From a virus, in IMG/VR virus record IMGVR_UViG_3300009182_000326, positions 1 through 23,435 of that record: DNA of 23,435 bases; one strand, 5' to 3'. Below are positions 22,301 to 23,435 of the stretch, piece by piece. The number at the start of each line of letters is the position of its first letter. Positions within the stretch are counted from its first letter, which is position 1. The notes below the pieces were generated by a model, which was not told the DNA's origin, did not search any database, and saw only the letters and a program-made list of their open reading frames with translations. The position numbers and the translations under genes are program-made.

Positions 22301-23435
22301 GAGCATATAACAATAGTGGTACTGTCTTAATTTTAAGTATTAATGACATATATCAAACAACAGTTACAGGACGATTAACTAATCCAAATGCATCATCTAC
22401 TGGTACTTATGGTGCTAGTATTTTTGTTCAAAGAAATACAACTACAAAATTAGTATTGGTGGGAGCACCAATAATTAACAAAGTATATTCCTACATTGTA
22501 ACTGCAACAAATTCAAGTTCCACAGTACAGATCAGTCAATACTCAACAGTAACATCATCTGCGTCATTAAGTTCAGATGCACAATGGGGATATTCAATTG
22601 TTGGGTCAGATAATTCAAATTGTCTAGCTATCAGTGCTCCGTATAATGGTTATAAAAATACCGGCACAGTCACTGTAATATTTGGCAACGGTTCTAAACA
22701 GACTATATCTAGTCCTTTTGGGGAGAATGGTCATTTTGGTCTAGCTATGGCTATGAGTTTTGATGCATCATATTTGGCTATTTCTGCACCATCCACGCCA
22801 AATTCAAATAATAGTTTTGGTGCTGTGGCAATTTACAGTAACACTTGGACAAATAATTTTTACACGCTAACTCAAATTTTAACTAATATTGTTCCCGATG
22901 GTAAAATGTACTTTGGTATGGCTATTAGTATTAATACCATGTCAAATGGGTTGGTGGTATCTGCATTGGGTACCAACACTACTGTTATTACTACATTTGA
23001 TACTATTACTACATTTGATTATGATACAACTATATTCACTGAATCTGAAGATTTTTCAGGGACTACATATCTTTATAATCGTAAAAATTCAAGATTTGTA
23101 TATAGTCAAGAGGTCAATGAACTAGAGGAATCAATAACTACATCAACTAATTTTGGAAATTCAGTGATAATTGATGATGATTTGATTTTTGTAGGTGCTC
23201 CATCTACTATAAATCAAAGTACAGGTAGTTTATATATATTTTCTAAAATTAATACGCAGGTTGACGGGTGGGAAAGATTTCGGGTACAGGACAAATTACT
23301 ATTACCCGAATCATTAAAACAAATAAGATTAATTGATACAAATTCAGACAGCATTATTAGTTATTATGATTATGTTGACCCGCTTAAGGGAAAAATTTTA
23401 GGAGTTGCTGAAAAAGAAATAACTTATAAAACAGC
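16351..23435 (+). CDS. Giant virion structural protein (gp7 position), 3' end beyond window
   Basis: Reading from the ATG at 16351 stays open for 2361 codons to the window end. I followed every codon of this frame and found no stop. GGA lies about 9 bases upstream. Segments I recognise from very large tail/baseplate proteins of T4-like and other big myophages: INRASKDRNPWSRYNRW (251-267) with RAVRPIIEF (292-300); HDGSITVAFNDYRDD (795-809); YYYDTDKPSTSPWEMLGF (907-924) with KPNWWDSQYG; ETAWRRSSSWPFAVQKLLL (1012-1030); QRQNRVKLVGFRTSDWNG (1456-1473); YWARTYLNNIIPNPISQYKF to ENWALRVGEYGG (1573-1643); and QIRLIDTNSDSIISYYDYVD (2324-2343). An FG-GAP propeller is inserted at about 1871-2303. T4 gp7, the outer wedge protein, has 1032 residues and also follows gp6, so a wedge or wedge-linked receptor role is inferred. 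No direct gp7 similarity is evident. Confidence 0.8.
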   Translation, partial: MTTSTFKSVNLLPTYFQTDKNSKFLSSTIDQLIQPAKIERLNAFVGSTATPNYSSSDSYVVEPEIARQLYQLDPALVINNIQDSIQSIITLKDLTNEIGIKGGYNNNFDRLFRSEMYPYDPPIDLDKFNNYQNYFWLPSGPFIIDIDEDDLDVAKFIVGNTTTTVMVHGNSVQLLNGMLVTFTGLNVAYEYQYKEFFVEGVGTSIVLVPLNELITPEKIAQSNDELYDSTKYDFLGFDSSENFPLNPEYVTINRASKDRNPWSRYNRWVSLDVIKTSSLLNSKEIITPISNRAVRPIIEFNANIQLYNFGSNATQAVDLIDTTRENAFDEIEGTELPSPTSSESALQIDGVNIAYGQRIIFAADKNELVRNTIFGVFFIRVGGNPNPSISLIPLPPERPFIPLSIFYQNTVTNGTSVLVKKGVVNGGTSWWFDGLYWNYAQQHTKLNEGPLIDLFDSSGVSYSNKNVYLNNFKGNKIIGFGINENNPIDPVLGLRLNYLNNDVNSSILFENYYANEVINLIDIGENVSKIKTSQTFFKIDGKLANVWGNLINPPVGLNTSTGYYDLPMGVTNNPLNEDLDNLVHGDLDNQKTNNIQVVSNVNPISFAMMFMGKSEHNIVDAITKCSADYEYFKLSLINNTSLVTHPNDPIKSFDEILNKINAGKTIKSSFYLSDMLGYGTEKIETQYVVSDPRFTSYPLPQDFSITSPSSKSLLVYINGSQSVLGIDYEIQSTDSYIEILKNLFIGDEVLIVLYPDTKRNYIPPTPTKLGLYPKFVPKIYLDTSYTTPVNVIQGHDGSITVAFNDYRDDIILEYELRVYNNIKVDYQPELFDIHEVDPGVWRDTAKISDYNYEEINSILEKDFIKWAINYGIDYTTNNSYSASNKFTWKFKSKINSIEGSWRAIFKYYYDTDKPSTSPWEMLGFHEKPNWWDSQYGLAPYTSGNTLMWNDLANGRIAITDNGPVINEFYARPSLSNNLPVNGIGDLLDPITIGIAESLENFSWSVGEQGPAETAWRRSSSWPFAVQKLLLLTRPAKYASLMYDPCQIKKNIVGQWVSVKDQSFLKLKNLYIHGENEIPTNSGYSVYLSENGQRLDKNYISKLRNDLTYANFNLFYPVAGFINKDTVQIFIDAYEPTTSLPGALLPDADYNLILKTSNPIMSIGISGIIIQRVDNNFVVRGYDRENPYFTYYSPIRNSSTPSITVGGINKEFVNWESGLTGAVGNLNLTTAQSAPTGNFYQKDQIVQNGGAYYQTLVSHQSGLVFDKSLFSKLPSLPVIGGATVQLANNFESTPLKIPYGHTFTNIQDLYDLIVGYGKWLSDQGFVFNQFNSDLMETVDWNLSAKEFLYWSTQNWINDSVLSLSPFADQITYSFDKLVVDNIFNKFYEYSVIKSDGTPFEKSNLFITRLDGVFTVKAINTEDGIYFLRLNAIQKEQGIVFNNKTIFGDVVYNPKTSQRQNRVKLVGFRTSDWNGNFSAPGFVYDIVNVVDWVPNTNYLASTVVRYNNFYYSAIRNVSKSATFDFNKWKKLGKKPISKLLPNFDYKINQFKDFYSLDIDNFDIGQEKSAQNLIGYWARTYLNNIIPNPISQYKFYQGFIKEKGTKNVVSKLSNADPVNSDIEIKIYENWALRVGEYGGFTSSQEFEFALIEGTFSENPQIISFLPQPATLNYSSIYYVDPSKFTIPSTGKIPEIKTTTSTNVFKLIHAGYVRIDDVDATAYNQDSLLDIANSNNLLEGNTIWLGFKPNGSWDVLKYTLSTQIVDAVSDTSYDRITITTLTPHKLEIGKIVSISGISNSLNGVYLVDSIISSTQFEILNSTMFTNMESLTLPGFLFTFESLRFLDFDSIPSDEILHTYKTGSYVWVDSGNDTSNKGWAVYKKSSNYKNNIFIGKHSNSPQGYGYSISSRNGSDILAVGAPLFNDTSNSSGAVVVYKNKKSVLEEVAFYTMPNTAGNSNKLGTTVVYDDYPFSTGIEKFGLTFAGAPGAYNNSGTVLILSINDIYQTTVTGRLTNPNASSTGTYGASIFVQRNTTTKLVLVGAPIINKVYSYIVTATNSSSTVQISQYSTVTSSASLSSDAQWGYSIVGSDNSNCLAISAPYNGYKNTGTVTVIFGNGSKQTISSPFGENGHFGLAMAMSFDASYLAISAPSTPNSNNSFGAVAIYSNTWTNNFYTLTQILTNIVPDGKMYFGMAISINTMSNGLVVSALGTNTTVITTFDTITTFDYDTTIFTESEDFSGTTYLYNRKNSRFVYSQEVNELEESITTSTNFGNSVIIDDDLIFVGAPSTINQSTGSLYIFSKINTQVDGWERFRVQDKLLLPESLKQIRLIDTNSDSIISYYDYVDPLKGKILGVAEKEITYKT
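21961..23256 (+). other. Seven-repeat FG-GAP beta-propeller domain within the giant protein
   Basis: Seven repeats each pair a GYGYS/FGLAM-type strand with an AVGAP-type strand and, usually, an SGAVVVY-type strand. The VGAP-equivalents are AVGAP (about 1914), FAGAP (1981), LVGAP (2036), AISAP (2093), AISAP (2144), VVSAL (2204) and FVGAP (2280). The strand GWAVYKKS at about 1873 precedes the first repeat and could close the ring with the last blade, as in integrin alpha heads. Calcium-loop DxDxDG motifs are not seen. The sixth repeat is degenerate and contains an 18-base tandem duplication. Family knowledge: FG-GAP propellers mediate protein or glycan contacts. Inference: a host-contact or inter-subunit module grafted into a conserved tail protein, because conserved phage sequence resumes at about 2316. 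Confidence 0.8.
22987..23022 (+). repeat. 18-base tandem duplication in propeller blade six
   Basis: Two adjacent 18-base units (22987-23004 and 23005-23022) share their first 15 bases exactly and encode ITTFDT then ITTFDY. They lie in the weakest of the seven FG-GAP repeats, directly after its VVSAL strand. The unit is in frame, so it lengthens the blade by six residues. Confidence 0.8.

Noticed and set aside
1-23435. CRISPR array, insertion sequence, integrase or attachment site
   Set aside because: No regularly spaced direct repeats, transposase or recombinase motifs, or terminal inverted repeats were seen on either strand.

Overview
The window is part of the genome of a T4-like contractile-tailed phage (Caudoviricetes, myovirus morphology). 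Hallmark T4-type genes sit in two divergent blocks: recombination nuclease genes 47 and 46 and late sigma gene 55 on the minus strand, and baseplate genes 53, 5, 25 and 6 plus other virion genes on the plus strand. Coding DNA is AT-rich, with long AAT/ATT/TTA codon runs, and genes are packed with overlaps of 1 to 11 bases or gaps of a few bases. No photosynthesis, host-like metabolic, tRNA, CRISPR or integrase genes are seen. The organisation resembles T4-like phages of marine or freshwater bacteria (cyanophage and pelagiphage type), but the host cannot be read from this window.

Minus strand, right to left: gp55 late sigma factor with a long N-terminal extension (4885-5826), then gp47 (3821-4834), gp46 (2040-3824), a twin AT-hook protein (1613-2050), a small Hc1 histone-H1-like protein (1426-1620), a zinc-ribbon SAM methyltransferase (683-1423) and a GIY-YIG nuclease-domain protein (255-683). 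From gp47 leftwards the genes overlap or nearly abut and look like one operon. Sigma70-type promoters can be read in front of gp55 and gp47. The leftmost 254 bases hold no convincing gene; they are richer in GC than the rest and contain four hairpins.

Plus strand, left to right: a tail-tube-cap or baseplate-initiator-like protein (5939-6727), gp53 wedge protein (6727-7026), a 1046-residue hub-type protein in the gp27 position (7028-10168), a gp5-type spike with a C-terminal GH19-like muramidase domain (10181-12586), gp25 (12600-13037), a large gp6 (13085-16348) and the first 2361 codons of a giant virion protein in the gp7 position (16351 to beyond the window end). The giant protein carries seven FG-GAP repeats that should form an integrin-alpha-like beta-propeller, a candidate receptor-contact module.

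The two halves connect through gp55. It is encoded from a compact divergent promoter region (5827-5938), and its likely target, the late promoter octamer TATAAATA, lies directly in front of gene 6, with weaker relatives before gene 25 and in the divergent region. The most unusual content is the pair of chromatin-like DNA-binding proteins in the gp46/47 operon, the gp55 N-terminal extension, the GH19 spike and the FG-GAP propeller.
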